Positions 26,148 to 35,859 are shown, numbered from the stretch's first letter. The stretch: DNA of 64,000 bases from Flavobacterium frigidarium DSM 17623 (GCF_000425505.1 NZ_AUDO01000009.1:1-64000); one strand, 5' to 3'. Program-made: numbers and translations. The notes: generated by a model not told the origin, from the sequence alone.

Positions 26148-27689
26148 TTAGTTTGTTAGTGCTTTACTTGATTCGTCATTTGTATTTGAAAAAGAAAGCA
26201 TTTCTTGCTTGTCTACAAATATTGGCCTTCTACTGCTGTGCTTTTTAATAATTCGTTTCCCCTCAATTTTGACTTCTTTCTTTTCTCTAAAACTCCATAC
26301 AATATCGCTTGCACTTTTTCTTGTTTCTTCGATATCAACAATAGGTTCAGGATAATCCTCTCCTATTTTGCAATCATAAAACTCTTGCTCGATAGCATTA
26401 AGTTTCCAAGGCTCGTGAATCAAAGCAGCAGGAATATTCGATAATTCAGGTAACCATTGTTTTATGAAAACTCCACCAGGATCGTGGTCCTGCGAATTTT
26501 TTATAGGACTATAAATTCTTATTGTGTTTGTTCCAGTAGTTCCTGCCTGCATTTGCAATTGAGGATAATGAATTCCCGGTTCATAATCTAAAAACTGTCT
26601 CGCTAGAAAATGGAGTTCGCGCCAGTCCTGCCATAAGTTAAAAGTGAAAAATGAAACTAACATAGCGCGCATTCTAAAATTTATGTATCCAGTTGTAATC
26701 AAGCAACGAATGCATGCATCAACAATAGGAACTCCCGTTTTACCTTCTTGCCAAGCCTTTATGTATGATTCATTTTTAGGTTTAACTAAGGCGTCATAAG
26801 CACTATTCACATTCTGAAATTCCATGCTGCATTCATCTTCAAACTTCTGAATGAAGTGACAATGCCAGTGCAATCTTGAAACAAAATTTAAAATGGCGCG
26901 TTTATTATGTGCGTTTTCATAATGCTGATTTGTATATTGATAAATCATGCGCATGCTTATATTTCCATACGATAAATAGGGTGACAATCGACTGCATCCC
27001 TTTCTACTAAGTAAAGGCTTCGAAATATGCTTGCTGTAATTTACATAGCGTTCTTTTACAAAACTATCTAGGTAGCGCCACGCGAGACTTTCGCCTCCTT
27101 TTTGGAAGTTTTTATTAGGTGTTGTAATTTCTATGGGAAGTGATTCTCCTTTAATCGAATGATAAAACGAATTATCAAGTGTCAGGAGTTTGAAATCTTG
27201 AACTGCACTCATTTTTGGAATGCCTCTCATTACTTTTTCCCAATCGTTACTCCAATTTTTACGTGACTTTAATTTTCTAATAACGCCGTGCAATTGCGAC
27301 TCTTTCCATGTAATGTCATTCTTTTTAAAAAAAGATTGCATAGCAAGATCACGATCAAAAGTAACTTTGTTACCTACTTCTTGATGAGAAAAAACAGTAT
27401 GTATGTGGTACTTGTCGTTTAGTGCAGCGAAAACAGTTTCTACTTCATTATGAAAAAAATAGAACTTCCCATTTATCGCATTCAATTTTAGCTGAAGATC
27501 CTGAATTGACTCGAATATAAAACGCCAGTGACGAACATCGGCATCAGGATATGCCATTACAGAAGGTTCAAAACAATAAATAAAAAGTAAAGGAAGTCCC
27601 GAATTTTGGGCAGCGCGCAGTGCTTCGTTGTCTACAAAACGCAAATCGCGCTTGAACCAAACAATATTTACAGCAAGCTTATTTACCAT
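26148..27689 (-). CDS. Deoxyribodipyrimidine photolyase/cryptochrome family protein (third paralogue)
   Basis: 513 residues. Photolyase N-domain ([26 protein letters not shown]) and FAD domain with [57 protein letters not shown] and [15 protein letters not shown]. It differs from cry-DASH and FeS-BCP proteins: ordinary class I-type start, and a Cys-rich ACIRCL instead of the usual aromatic in that helix. The exact clade (CPD, (6-4) or photoreceptor) cannot be set by eye. It is the first gene of the operon; its promoter box TATATTTG lies at 27764-27757. Confidence 0.9.
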   Translation of the reverse strand: MVNKLAVNIVWFKRDLRFVDNEALRAAQNSGLPLLFIYCFEPSVMAYPDADVRHWRFIFESIQDLQLKLNAINGKFYFFHNEVETVFAALNDKYHIHTVFSHQEVGNKVTFDRDLAMQSFFKKNDITWKESQLHGVIRKLKSRKNWSNDWEKVMRGIPKMSAVQDFKLLTLDNSFYHSIKGESLPIEITTPNKNFQKGGESLAWRYLDSFVKERYVNYSKHISKPLLSRKGCSRLSPYLSYGNISMRMIYQYTNQHYENAHNKRAILNFVSRLHWHCHFIQKFEDECSMEFQNVNSAYDALVKPKNESYIKAWQEGKTGVPIVDACIRCLITTGYINFRMRAMLVSFFTFNLWQDWRELHFLARQFLDYEPGIHYPQLQMQAGTTGTNTIRIYSPIKNSQDHDPGGVFIKQWLPELSNIPAALIHEPWKLNAIEQEFYDCKIGEDYPEPIVDIEETRKSASDIVWSFREKKEVKIEGKRIIKKHSSRRPIFVDKQEMLSFSNTNDESSKALTN

Positions 27690-28013
27690 AACGTTTCATT
27701 TTTGACGTTTTAAAAAGCTAAAAATATTTGTTTAACCTTTTTATTTATATCTTAAACAAATATAAGGAATTGTAATTTAAATTCAGTTTATTATTGGTTA
27801 AAACTATCCTTTATTAACGTTCCTTTAAGGTTATGCAAATCGAATTTATAATTACCTCTTTCACTTTAGACTTTGGGGACATTATAACATTAAAATAATT
27901 GGAAATAAATACTGATCGCTTTTATTTCGAAAACAAAAAAACCATCAAGAGCCAGCCTAAAAATAATTTAAACTAGCTCTTCATGATTTTATCTATAAAA
28001 AATTAAAAAAGAA
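27690..28013. other. Intergenic region with photolyase operon promoter
   Basis: TATATTTG on the minus strand (27764-27757) is a perfect -7 box, about 67 bp before the photolyase start. The rest is AT-rich. A weak imperfect AAGAGC / GCTCTT inverted repeat near 27948-27985 may be the TonB receptor terminator. Confidence 0.5.
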
Positions 28014-30224
28014 TTAGATACTAAAATTGATTCCTAAAACTACGTTACGACCAATGTTTGCAATCCCATCTGTTTTTAATCTCGAGAGATGCGCAATGTA
28101 TTCTTTATCAAAAAGATTGTTGGCATTTAAGTTGACATCAAAAATTGTCTTCCCAAATTTGACTGTTCCACCTAATCCTAAATTGACTAGCGTGTAACCC
28201 GCAGAACGCGTTTCAAAACCACTAACATTATCTTGGCTCAAAGTTGTACTTACATTGATAGTTGCAAAACCTGATGTTAACCAATCTTTGATGTCGAATT
28301 CTCCTCTAAAAGTGTTGTTCCAGTTGTTTGCAGGAATTAAAGGAAGGTAATCACCATCTTGTTTTTTAGCAGTAACCGATTCAAAGGCTGTTTCATAATG
28401 CAACCAATCAAGCGGATGCGGGTGAAAATGCAAACCTACTTCTCCACCATACAGTTTTGCATTGCTTTGAATGTAATTAAAAACGGCATTATCATCTATA
28501 ATTGTTCCCGCAGGCGCAGTATAAATGTAATTATCGATGTGGTTGTAAAAACCGTTTACAAAAAACTCAAAGTGATCTGTTTTGTACTCTAAATTTAAAT
28601 CTGTTTGAAAGTTTTGTTCTGTTTTCAATTCACTATTTCCTATTTCGTATCGATTTGTTCCTTCATGCACTCCATTTGAAGTCAATTCAGCCAAGTTAGG
28701 CGCTCTAAAACCCGAAGCCAAATTCAAGCGCATTGTAAAATTAGTAGCCAAATCTGTTTTATATCCTAGCGCTGCATTGAAGCTATCAAAAGATTTATCT
28801 ACTGCTTGAAAATACCCTTCTTCCCCTACTTCGCCATTTACTTCGCTACTTATTTTTCTATTGTCAAAGCGCAAACCTGCTTGTAAAGCACTGCTGCTTC
28901 CCCACTCATAATTTGCGGTTCCAAAAATCCCAAAGTCATTAGTCGTTGCATCTGGAATTAATAGTTCCTCTCCAAAATTGGTATTTGTTTGGTGCATTCC
29001 TTGTACTCCCAAAATAGTCTCAAGATTACCCATTTTAGGTAAATGATATTTTGCATTGTAATTGAACGTTTTGAGTTTCATTTGTAAACTAGCCTCATCA
29101 GAATCCTCAAATTCAGAACGATCATTTGTTACATAACCCAAGTCTACATCTAATTTTGTATTCGTAAAATAAATAATAGAATTTAAACTCAATAAGTGAT
29201 TTGACACCGCTTGTCGCGGCAGGGCTGTATTCTTGCTAGAGGATTGCGCTCCTATACCGTCTTCTGGCAAACCTAAATCTAAGTTGTTATAGTTGTAGCG
29301 AAGCACCGTAGAAAATCTAGCATTGCTATATCCAGCAGCTGTTTTAAAATCAGTTTCATTGTAACGGGTATTTGTCACACGGTCTCCTCCAGAAACGCGG
29401 TAATCAGAATGGGTATTGTAACTTCCTCTCGCTAAGAATTTCCAGTTTTCAGTAGACGTTCTTAGTCCTAAAGACGTATTGCTCCCTAAGGTATTCGAAA
29501 ATAATTTCTGATTTAGATTCGCTTTGAAAGTGTTGGCGTCAGCAAATTTTTCTGGGTTAAAATAAAGCACCCCACCTAATGCATCTGATCCATATAATAG
29601 AGATGCTGGTCCTTTAATTACTTCGACGCTCTCTATCCCTGCATCATTAAGACCCAAACCGTGTTCGTCCCCAAATTGTTGATTTTCCATACGTACTCCT
29701 TGCGAATATACTAGAACGCGGTTTCCGCTTAGTCCACGTATTACCGGCTTCCCTATTGATGTCCCTGTAGAAACTTGAGAAACTCCTGGTATTGTGGCAA
29801 GTCCTTCAATAAGTGTCGAAGTCCCTTTTTGCTGTAGGTCTTTGATTGTTTCATGCTCCACTTTCATCACGTTTTGCGACTGAATTTTATTGAAAGCTGT
29901 AGAGACAATCACCTCATCCATTTCAAATATACTTTCTTCAAGAGTGACATCAAGTGTTTCAATAGCTTCACTGTTTTTAATGGCGATATTTTGACTCATG
30001 AATCCTACATAAGTGAAGTTTATCGTGAGTCCGTTTTTAGGTAAATTATTTAAAGTATATTTTCCGTTTTCATCTGTTTTGGTTCCTTTTTGAATTGCTC
30101 CAATGTAAACAGAAACACCTTTTATAGGTTGGCTAGCACCATTTGTAACTGTTCCTGAAACTGATATTTGCGCTTGTAGCACAGCCGAAAAACCCAGTAA
30201 TAGGGTAATTATAATTTTTTTCAT
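28014..30224 (-). CDS. TonB-dependent outer-membrane receptor
   Basis: 736 residues from the ATG at 30224 (MKKIIITLLLGFSAVLQAQ, a clean signal peptide); a further upstream ATG adds eight non-signal residues. N-terminal carboxypeptidase-regulatory-like domain (about 22-105), plug (SQNVMKVEHETIKDLQQKG, KPVIRGLSGNRVLVYSQGVRMENQ, GPASLLYGSDALGGV), then a beta-barrel ending in a C-terminal aromatic-type strand (GINFSI). The size and plug resemble siderophore, haem or metal receptors rather than SusC-type polysaccharide receptors (about 1000 residues). The His/Cys-rich small protein encoded upstream suggests metal uptake; the ligand is unknown. Confidence 0.93.
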   Translation of the reverse strand: MKKIIITLLLGFSAVLQAQISVSGTVTNGASQPIKGVSVYIGAIQKGTKTDENGKYTLNNLPKNGLTINFTYVGFMSQNIAIKNSEAIETLDVTLEESIFEMDEVIVSTAFNKIQSQNVMKVEHETIKDLQQKGTSTLIEGLATIPGVSQVSTGTSIGKPVIRGLSGNRVLVYSQGVRMENQQFGDEHGLGLNDAGIESVEVIKGPASLLYGSDALGGVLYFNPEKFADANTFKANLNQKLFSNTLGSNTSLGLRTSTENWKFLARGSYNTHSDYRVSGGDRVTNTRYNETDFKTAAGYSNARFSTVLRYNYNNLDLGLPEDGIGAQSSSKNTALPRQAVSNHLLSLNSIIYFTNTKLDVDLGYVTNDRSEFEDSDEASLQMKLKTFNYNAKYHLPKMGNLETILGVQGMHQTNTNFGEELLIPDATTNDFGIFGTANYEWGSSSALQAGLRFDNRKISSEVNGEVGEEGYFQAVDKSFDSFNAALGYKTDLATNFTMRLNLASGFRAPNLAELTSNGVHEGTNRYEIGNSELKTEQNFQTDLNLEYKTDHFEFFVNGFYNHIDNYIYTAPAGTIIDDNAVFNYIQSNAKLYGGEVGLHFHPHPLDWLHYETAFESVTAKKQDGDYLPLIPANNWNNTFRGEFDIKDWLTSGFATINVSTTLSQDNVSGFETRSAGYTLVNLGLGGTVKFGKTIFDVNLNANNLFDKEYIAHLSRLKTDGIANIGRNVVLGINFSI

Positions 30225-30356
30225 CGAATGTAGATAGTGGACTTGCAAGGTTTTGCAAATCTTATTTATGAATTGTGAGTATCATTTTTATTTTTCGAAA
30301 AGCCATTAAAATCAACTATTCGCTTTAATAAGAATGATACAAAAATCGCAACTATC

Positions 30357-30384
30357 ATTTGTAACAGCATAATCTGTTACAAAT
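30357..30384. promoter_or_regulatory. Perfect 11-bp inverted repeat upstream of the TonB receptor gene
   Basis: ATTTGTAACAG-CATAAT-CTGTTACAAAT, symmetric around a 6-bp centre, 133 bp upstream of the receptor start and 52 bp after the stop of the small His-rich gene. It is followed on the minus strand by GATTTTTG, a weak -7-like box. The arrangement fits an operator for a dimeric regulator (for example a metal-responsive repressor), but no regulator gene is adjacent. Confidence 0.5.
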
Positions 30385-30404
30385 AAGAGTATCTCGTTTG
30401 TTCA

Positions 30405-30419
30405 TTCGCTTAAAGCGAA
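30405..30419. promoter_or_regulatory. Second dyad TTCGCTT-A-AAGCGAA
   Basis: A 7-bp arm dyad with a one-base centre, between the 11-bp palindrome and the stop of the small gene. The loop is too small for an RNA hairpin, so it is more likely a protein-binding site or the base of a longer structure. A half copy (TTCGCTTTAA) recurs near 30320. Confidence 0.35.
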
Positions 30420-30435
30420 AAATAAATTAAAATAA

Positions 30436-30795
30436 CTAAACTAATAATAATGGGGGACCGCGATGCGAATACAAACTACCCGAGAAGGTAATTAAGGCTG
30501 GTATTGCCTCGTGATGATAAGGAATAAGCTTATAATCGACTTGTAGCTTATAAGTAAAAGTTGCTGGAGTAATGTAATTCCCAACGGTGAAATGACATAC
30601 TTTACAAGTGTCATAATTATGATGTTGGTGTGTAATTTCAGTATGCGTAACATTGTATTTATGCTGGCATTCTTTTTGCGTAAATTGCTTTAAGACATGC
30701 TCATACATATGTAGCGATTGAAACAGCATTGAAAACAATACGGTCATCGCTAAGAAAGTGCTAATTAAAAGCGTTCTCTTTTTCATACGTTGCAA
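30436..30795 (-). CDS. Small His/Cys-rich exported protein, possible metal-binding partner of the TonB receptor
   Basis: 119 residues. A hydrophobic N-terminal segment (LLISTFLAMTVLFSMLFQ) serves as signal or anchor. Then a His-rich stretch: SLHMYEHVLKQF, QKECQHKYNV, THQHHNYDTCKVCHF and a C-terminal SLYSHRGPPLL. The CKVCHF and HQHH clusters look like metal ligands. Many Bacteroidota TonB receptors for metals are preceded by such small proteins with a terminal RGPP motif; I cannot assign a named family with certainty. Same strand as the receptor, 211-bp gap with dyad elements. Confidence 0.7.
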   Translation of the reverse strand: MQRMKKRTLLISTFLAMTVLFSMLFQSLHMYEHVLKQFTQKECQHKYNVTHTEITHQHHNYDTCKVCHFTVGNYITPATFTYKLQVDYKLIPYHHEAIPALITFSGSLYSHRGPPLLLV

Positions 30796-30888
30796 ATGTA
30801 GCTAAACCGTAAAAAGAAAACCATCTAAATTAATAAAACATGACGAATTATTAAAGTAGATGGTTCCTTCTAACAAAGTGTAAATGGC

Positions 30889-31884
30889 TTACACTAATTT
30901 TGCTGCTACTAAATATTCTGCAATTTGAATGGTATTAGTAGCTGCACCTTTACGTAAATTATCAGCGACAATCCACATGTTTACAGTGTTTTCTTGACTT
31001 TCATCACGACGAATTCTTCCTACGAATACATCATCCTTACCTTGCGCATAGATAGGCATTGGATACGTATATGTATCGTTGTTATCTTGAACAACTACAC
31101 CATCTGTGTTGTGTAATATAGTTTGAATATCAGCAACAGTAAAGTCATTGGTAAATGCAACGTTTACCGCTTCACTGTGGCCACCTACAATAGGCACACG
31201 TACAGCAGTAGCCGTTACAGCGATTGCTTTGTCGTCTAATATTTTTTGCGTTTCACGCACTAACTTCATTTCTTCTTTTGTGTATCCATTTTCTTCAAAT
31301 GAATCACATTGTGGAATAGCATTGCGGTGAATTGGGTATTTATACGCCATTTCTCCTTTTTCTCCAGCATATTCATTTTCTAACTGTTGTACTGCTTTTA
31401 CTCCCGTCCCGGTGATTGATTGGTAGGTTGAAACTACAATACGCTTGATGTTGTATTTTTTGTGCAATGGTGCTAGAACAAGAACCATTTGTATTGTAGA
31501 GCAGTTTGGGTTGGCAATGATTTTATCCTCTTTTGTCAACGAACTAGCATTGATTTCTGGAACGATCAATTTTTTAGTTGGATCCATTCTCCAAGCAGAT
31601 GAGTTGTCAATTACCGTTGTACCTACAGCTGCAAATTTAGGTGCCCATTCTAACGAAGTTTCTCCTCCAGCAGAAAATAAAGCAATATGTGGTTGCATCG
31701 CTACCGCAGTCTCTAATCCTACAACACTATAATTTTTACCATTAAAGGCTATTTCTTTACCAACTGATCTCTCTGAAGCAACAAGAATTAATTCATCAGC
31801 AGTTGTAATAAAATTTCTTTCTGCTAATACTTGTAACATCACTTCTCCAACCATACCGGTTGCACCTACAACTGCTATTTTCAT
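30889..31884 (-). CDS. asd: Aspartate-semialdehyde dehydrogenase
   Basis: 331 residues. NADPH-binding GATGMVGEVMLQVL at the N-terminus, catalytic C128 in IIANPNCSTIQMV, and the active-site His in RVPIVGGHSEAV. It reduces aspartyl phosphate to aspartate semialdehyde, feeding lysine/diaminopimelate, threonine and methionine synthesis. The promoter TTG-N19-TACTTTTG lies at 31951-31922. It is monocistronic. Confidence 0.96.
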   Translation of the reverse strand: MKIAVVGATGMVGEVMLQVLAERNFITTADELILVASERSVGKEIAFNGKNYSVVGLETAVAMQPHIALFSAGGETSLEWAPKFAAVGTTVIDNSSAWRMDPTKKLIVPEINASSLTKEDKIIANPNCSTIQMVLVLAPLHKKYNIKRIVVSTYQSITGTGVKAVQQLENEYAGEKGEMAYKYPIHRNAIPQCDSFEENGYTKEEMKLVRETQKILDDKAIAVTATAVRVPIVGGHSEAVNVAFTNDFTVADIQTILHNTDGVVVQDNNDTYTYPMPIYAQGKDDVFVGRIRRDESQENTVNMWIVADNLRKGAATNTIQIAEYLVAAKLV

Positions 31885-31921
31885 TTTTATAATTTTATAA
31901 TTGAATACTTAACTTCAAGTA

Positions 31922-31951
31922 CAAAAGTAAGTAATATTAAAACCAAAACAA
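31922..31951 (-). promoter_or_regulatory. Promoter of asd
   Basis: On the minus strand TTG (31951-31949), a 19-bp spacer, and TACTTTTG (31929-31922) form a standard Bacteroidota promoter, 38 bp from the start codon. Confidence 0.6.
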
Positions 31952-31997
31952 TTGCATTCACAAAAAATAACAAAATGTTACAAATAAAACACTTTAC

Positions 31998-32020
31998 AAA
32001 AAAAACACGTCATTGACGTG
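31998..32020 (-). terminator. Rho-independent terminator of mscL
   Basis: On the minus strand CACGTC-AAT-GACGTG is followed by a run of T residues; it lies 25 bp beyond the mscL stop. Confidence 0.75.
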
Positions 32021-32044
32021 GTTTTCATTATTATCTAGGATTTA

Positions 32045-32461
32045 TTATTTCTTTAATAAATCTCTAATTTGCATCAACAACTCTTCTTGAGATGGTCCTG
32101 CTGGAGCTGCAACCACCGCTTCTTCTTTCTTTTTAGATTTTTCAGCAGCTCTAAGTATTACGAAAATAAAGAATGCAATAATTACAAAATTGATAAGTGC
32201 TTGCACTAAGTTACCATAAGTCATTACCGCTGCACCAGCTTCTTTTGCTGCCTCTAAGCTTGCATAGTCTTGCCCATTTAAAGAGATGAATTTTGTTGTA
32301 AAATCAACACCTCCTGTAAGCAATCCAACTACCGGCATAATAATATCATCAACGGCAGAACCGATAACTTTACTAAATGCACCACCAATTACAACTGCAG
32401 TTGCTAAACTCAAAACATCGCCTTTCATTAAAGAGGCTTTAAAATCGCTAAAAAATCCCAT
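32045..32461 (-). CDS. mscL: Large-conductance mechanosensitive channel
   Basis: 138 residues. N-terminal amphipathic segment and first transmembrane helix [21 protein letters not shown], a periplasmic loop with [14 protein letters not shown], second helix [20 protein letters not shown] and a charged C-terminal bundle ([20 protein letters not shown]). It forms the emergency osmotic release channel. Length is typical. Confidence 0.96.
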   Translation of the reverse strand: MGFFSDFKASLMKGDVLSLATAVVIGGAFSKVIGSAVDDIIMPVVGLLTGGVDFTTKFISLNGQDYASLEAAKEAGAAVMTYGNLVQALINFVIIAFFIFVILRAAEKSKKKEEAVVAAPAGPSQEELLMQIRDLLKK

Positions 32462-32556
32462 AAGTTTCCTTTTATTAAATTTGTAAATTTTCTTATTGAG
32501 AACTAAATTAAGTTTTTTTTAACACTTTAATTTATAAAATCGACCTTTATCCAATT

Positions 32557-35001
32557 TTATCGATAAAAAACACGTTTTACCCTTTGCGAAATGCTGGTTA
32601 AGATCTCATATGGTATGGTATTTAATTTTTTTGCGATGGATGAAACAGAAGGTTTTTCACCAAAAATGATAACTGATTCTCCTTCGGTGCATTCAATATC
32701 AGTGACATCTACCATGATCATATCCATACAAACGTTCCCCAATATTTTTGCTTTTTGATCATTTACATTGATGTAGCCTACTCCGTTTCCCAAGCCTCTC
32801 GAGATTCCGTCAGCGTATCCTACAGGGATTGTTGCAACCTTTGTGATTCTCTTTGCAACAAACTTTCGCCCGTAACCTACACTTTCGCCTGCATCAATCA
32901 CTCTAACTTGCGAAATAACCGACTTTAAAGTACCCACGGTTTCTAAATACTTTTGTTCTTTAGGATCATTAGAAACACCGTACAAACCTATTCCCAAACG
33001 CACCATATTATATTGACTATCTGGAAAATTACTTATTCCAGAAGTGTTCAATATATGACGGATAGGATTTATCCCTAATTCTCGAATAATCTTAGAAGAC
33101 AATTCTTCAAATAAATTAATTTGTTTCAGGGTAAAATCACGCTGTAAAGGATCGTCACTAGTAGCCAAATGTGATAAAATACTCTTTACTTTTACTGTAT
33201 CATTGTCTTTTAATGTTGAAATAAGTTCAGCTAATGTATTTGTTTCAAAACCCAAGCGGTGCATTCCTGTATCTATTTTTATATGGATAGGAAATGCTTG
33301 TAGTTTTTTCTGTTTTGCTATTTTCAAAAATGCGTGTAATCCTTTTAAACAATAAATTTCAGGTTCTAACTGATGCTGAATAATGGCCCCAAAACTCGTG
33401 TTTTCAGGATTAAGTACCATGATTGGTGTTTTAATTCCGCCATTTTTTAACGAAATTCCTTCATCGGCAAAAGCCACACCTAGGTAGTCAACATTGTGAT
33501 GTTCTAGTAAATTGGCAATTTCGAGTCCGCCATTTCCATAACCAAACGCCTTTACCATCACCATGATTTTGACCTCTGGTTTTAATTTCGATTTAAAAAA
33601 ATTAAGATTGTAACTTATGGCGTTCAAGTTAATTTCTAAAACCGTTTCATGCGTTTTCTCCTCTAGTAAGGCAACTATTTCTTCAAACTGAAAAGAGCGC
33701 GCTCCTTTTACTAGGATAGTTTCATTTGAGAAATCGATATGCTCAAAATCAGCAATGAATTCTGCGGTATTGTTGTAAGTAATGCAATTATTGAATTTTT
33801 CTTTAAAAGCACTTATAGTATCTCCAATTCCAATTACACGATTAATGTTATTCGATATAATTAATTTGGCGACCCTATCATACAATTCTTCATTAACTAA
33901 TCCGCTTTGAAAAATATCTGAGAGAATAACTGTTTTACTTTGGAACTGCTTCTGACTTTCGAGAAAATCCAAAGCTATTTTTAAAGACTGAAAATCAGAA
34001 CTGTAACTATCATCCACCAAGGTGCAATTGTTGATCCCGTTTTTTACTTTCAATCGCATTTCGACTGGAAAAAGCAATAGCATTCTCGCTTGAATAACTG
34101 CACTTTCATAGTTCAAATACAATAAAACCATCAGGCAAGAAATGGCATTTTCGATAGAGGCCTTATCTAAAAAAGGAATTTCAAATTGCGCTTCTTTACC
34201 GTCATGAGCATAGTGAATTACAGTATGCTGGTTTACTATTTCTTTCTTGAAAACCAATACAGTCGCAGTTTCATCATTAAAACTCCAAGAAAATGTTTTA
34301 TTCCTTGGGTTAATAAAACGATCTACTGCTGCATCTTTTTGATAGATTAAAACCTCAGCATGATTAAATAGTATGAGTTTCTCCTTGATTTTATATTCAA
34401 TATTTTCGAACCCTTCATCGTGGGACGAACCAATATTTGTAAGCACTCCTATTGTGGGTTGGATTACTTTTTCGAGATTTTGCATTTCAGAAACTGTTGA
34501 AATACCTGCTTCAAAAATCCCTAAATTGTGTTTTTCATTTATAGCAACAATAGACAAAGGCACTCCTACTTGAGAGTTGTAACTTTTTGGGCTTCTAATG
34601 ACATTAAAATCAGGACTTAGTAAAAAGTTCAACCATTCTTTTACGATTGTTTTACCATTGCTTCCCGTTAATCCTATTACAGGAAATTGGAATTTATTTC
34701 GATAAAAAACTGCAAAATCCTGAAGCGCTTTAATGCTATTATCAACCACCAAAAAATTAGCTTTATCCTCAAGTCCCGCTGGAACATATTGTACAACAAA
34801 ATTTTGAACACCTATACTCATTAAGTCCTCAATGTAATTGTGTGCGTCATTATTGACTCCTACGATCGCAAAAAACAATGTCGAAGGGCTATTTTGCAGT
34901 GATCTACTGTCTATAGATATATTTTCAATTTCGTTTTCTGCTTTTAATCCCAACCATTTGGCGTTTAAAACAGCAACTATTTTTTTTAAACTTATACTCA
35001 T
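32557..35001 (-). CDS. murF-alr: Fused MurF ligase / alanine racemase
   Basis: 814 residues. The N-terminal half (1 to about 450) is UDP-MurNAc-tripeptide:D-Ala-D-Ala ligase with ATP motif GLTGSNGKT (K117) and ILSDIFQSG/VKGARSFQFE. The C-terminal half is alanine racemase with the PLP lysine K484 (MVMVKAFGYGNGG) and GNVCMDMIMVDVTD. One protein thus makes D-Ala and uses it to build the pentapeptide precursor. This MurF-Alr fusion is a known feature of many Bacteroidota, so it is not novel. It is monocistronic here. Confidence 0.95.
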   Translation of the reverse strand: MSISLKKIVAVLNAKWLGLKAENEIENISIDSRSLQNSPSTLFFAIVGVNNDAHNYIEDLMSIGVQNFVVQYVPAGLEDKANFLVVDNSIKALQDFAVFYRNKFQFPVIGLTGSNGKTIVKEWLNFLLSPDFNVIRSPKSYNSQVGVPLSIVAINEKHNLGIFEAGISTVSEMQNLEKVIQPTIGVLTNIGSSHDEGFENIEYKIKEKLILFNHAEVLIYQKDAAVDRFINPRNKTFSWSFNDETATVLVFKKEIVNQHTVIHYAHDGKEAQFEIPFLDKASIENAISCLMVLLYLNYESAVIQARMLLLFPVEMRLKVKNGINNCTLVDDSYSSDFQSLKIALDFLESQKQFQSKTVILSDIFQSGLVNEELYDRVAKLIISNNINRVIGIGDTISAFKEKFNNCITYNNTAEFIADFEHIDFSNETILVKGARSFQFEEIVALLEEKTHETVLEINLNAISYNLNFFKSKLKPEVKIMVMVKAFGYGNGGLEIANLLEHHNVDYLGVAFADEGISLKNGGIKTPIMVLNPENTSFGAIIQHQLEPEIYCLKGLHAFLKIAKQKKLQAFPIHIKIDTGMHRLGFETNTLAELISTLKDNDTVKVKSILSHLATSDDPLQRDFTLKQINLFEELSSKIIRELGINPIRHILNTSGISNFPDSQYNMVRLGIGLYGVSNDPKEQKYLETVGTLKSVISQVRVIDAGESVGYGRKFVAKRITKVATIPVGYADGISRGLGNGVGYINVNDQKAKILGNVCMDMIMVDVTDIECTEGESVIIFGEKPSVSSIAKKLNTIPYEILTSISQRVKRVFYR

Positions 35002-35220
35002 TTTAAATTCGATTAATTATCAAAATACAGCTTATCGTGACCTTGCAACATACTTATCTTAATCACGAAGATTACTAACTCTCTCTTGATAAATATTGTT
35101 TCAAAGATACGATATATTAGAAAATGGACGCTAATGTCGTTATCGTTCTCGCTATTGCAAAAGTGCTGTGGCTTGAGAAAATGTGTTAACTAGATGAAAA
35201 AGATTAGTTCTTAATTTTAG

Positions 35221-35228
35221 TATATTTG
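35221..35228 (+). promoter_or_regulatory. -7 box of the 35251 membrane-protein gene
   Basis: TATATTTG, 22 bp before the start codon; no clear -33 partner. Confidence 0.45.
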
Positions 35229-35250
35229 TTACAACAAGACACTATTCACG

Positions 35251-35859
35251 ATGCTTAAAAAAATACTACCTGCTGTATCCTACATTTTTCATCCCATTTT
35301 CATATCGCTATACGCGACACTGTTCTACCTTTTTTCGAATAATTCCAGCTTTATCAATAACGAAAAAATTTTCATTGTATCTCAAGTTGCCATCATAACA
35401 GTTTTGGTCCCTATGTTATTTTTCTTTGTGTTAAAGTCGACCAAAATGATTAGCTCTTATAAAGTGCCTACTGCATCAGAGCGGAAAATTCCCTTAGTAA
35501 TTCATTGCTTTTTACTCATCTTGATATTAAAAAAAACCATTACTATCGAACGCTATGCTGAGTTACATTTTTTTATGCTAGGTGCGCTAACTAGTACACT
35601 TATAGCTTTAATACTCGCCTTTTTTAAACGAAGAGTTAGTTTGCACATGATAGGCATTAGCGGTCTGACCATATTTGTGATTGGTTTAAATCTACATGAT
35701 CAAATTTCATATACGATAGCCATAGCATTGTTAGTGCTTATGAATGGAATTATTGCTTCTTCAAGATTGGCACTAGGAGACCATAGCGAACGTCAGTTAA
35801 TTTTAGGGAGCTTGATAGGTGCCCTACCCCAGATGTTACTGCTGTACTTGTGGTTATAG
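35251..35859 (+). CDS. Six-helix membrane protein, PAP2-like C-terminus
   Basis: 202 residues and about six transmembrane helices (FHPIFISLYATLFYLF; IVSQVAIITVLVPMLFFFVL; IHCFLLILILKK; FFMLGALTSTLIALILAFF; MIGISGLTIFVIGL; YTIAIALLVLMNGI). The segments SLHMIGISG and ASSRLALGDHSERQLILGSLIG recall the His/Arg motifs of PAP2-type phosphatases, but the canonical motif is incomplete. It probably belongs to a conserved Bacteroidota membrane family of unknown function. Its 3' end overlaps the converging barrel gene by 6 bp. Confidence 0.65.
   Translation: MLKKILPAVSYIFHPIFISLYATLFYLFSNNSSFINNEKIFIVSQVAIITVLVPMLFFFVLKSTKMISSYKVPTASERKIPLVIHCFLLILILKKTITIERYAELHFFMLGALTSTLIALILAFFKRRVSLHMIGISGLTIFVIGLNLHDQISYTIAIALLVLMNGIIASSRLALGDHSERQLILGSLIGALPQMLLLYLWL

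Noticed and set aside
30821-30878. Inverted repeat AACCATCTA / TAGATGGTT as terminator upstream of the small gene
   Set aside because: The loop is about 30 nt and no T run follows on either strand; too weak to call.
32557-35001. MurF-Alr fusion as a novel fusion
   Set aside because: This two-enzyme fusion is known from many Bacteroidota, so it only supports the taxonomic call.
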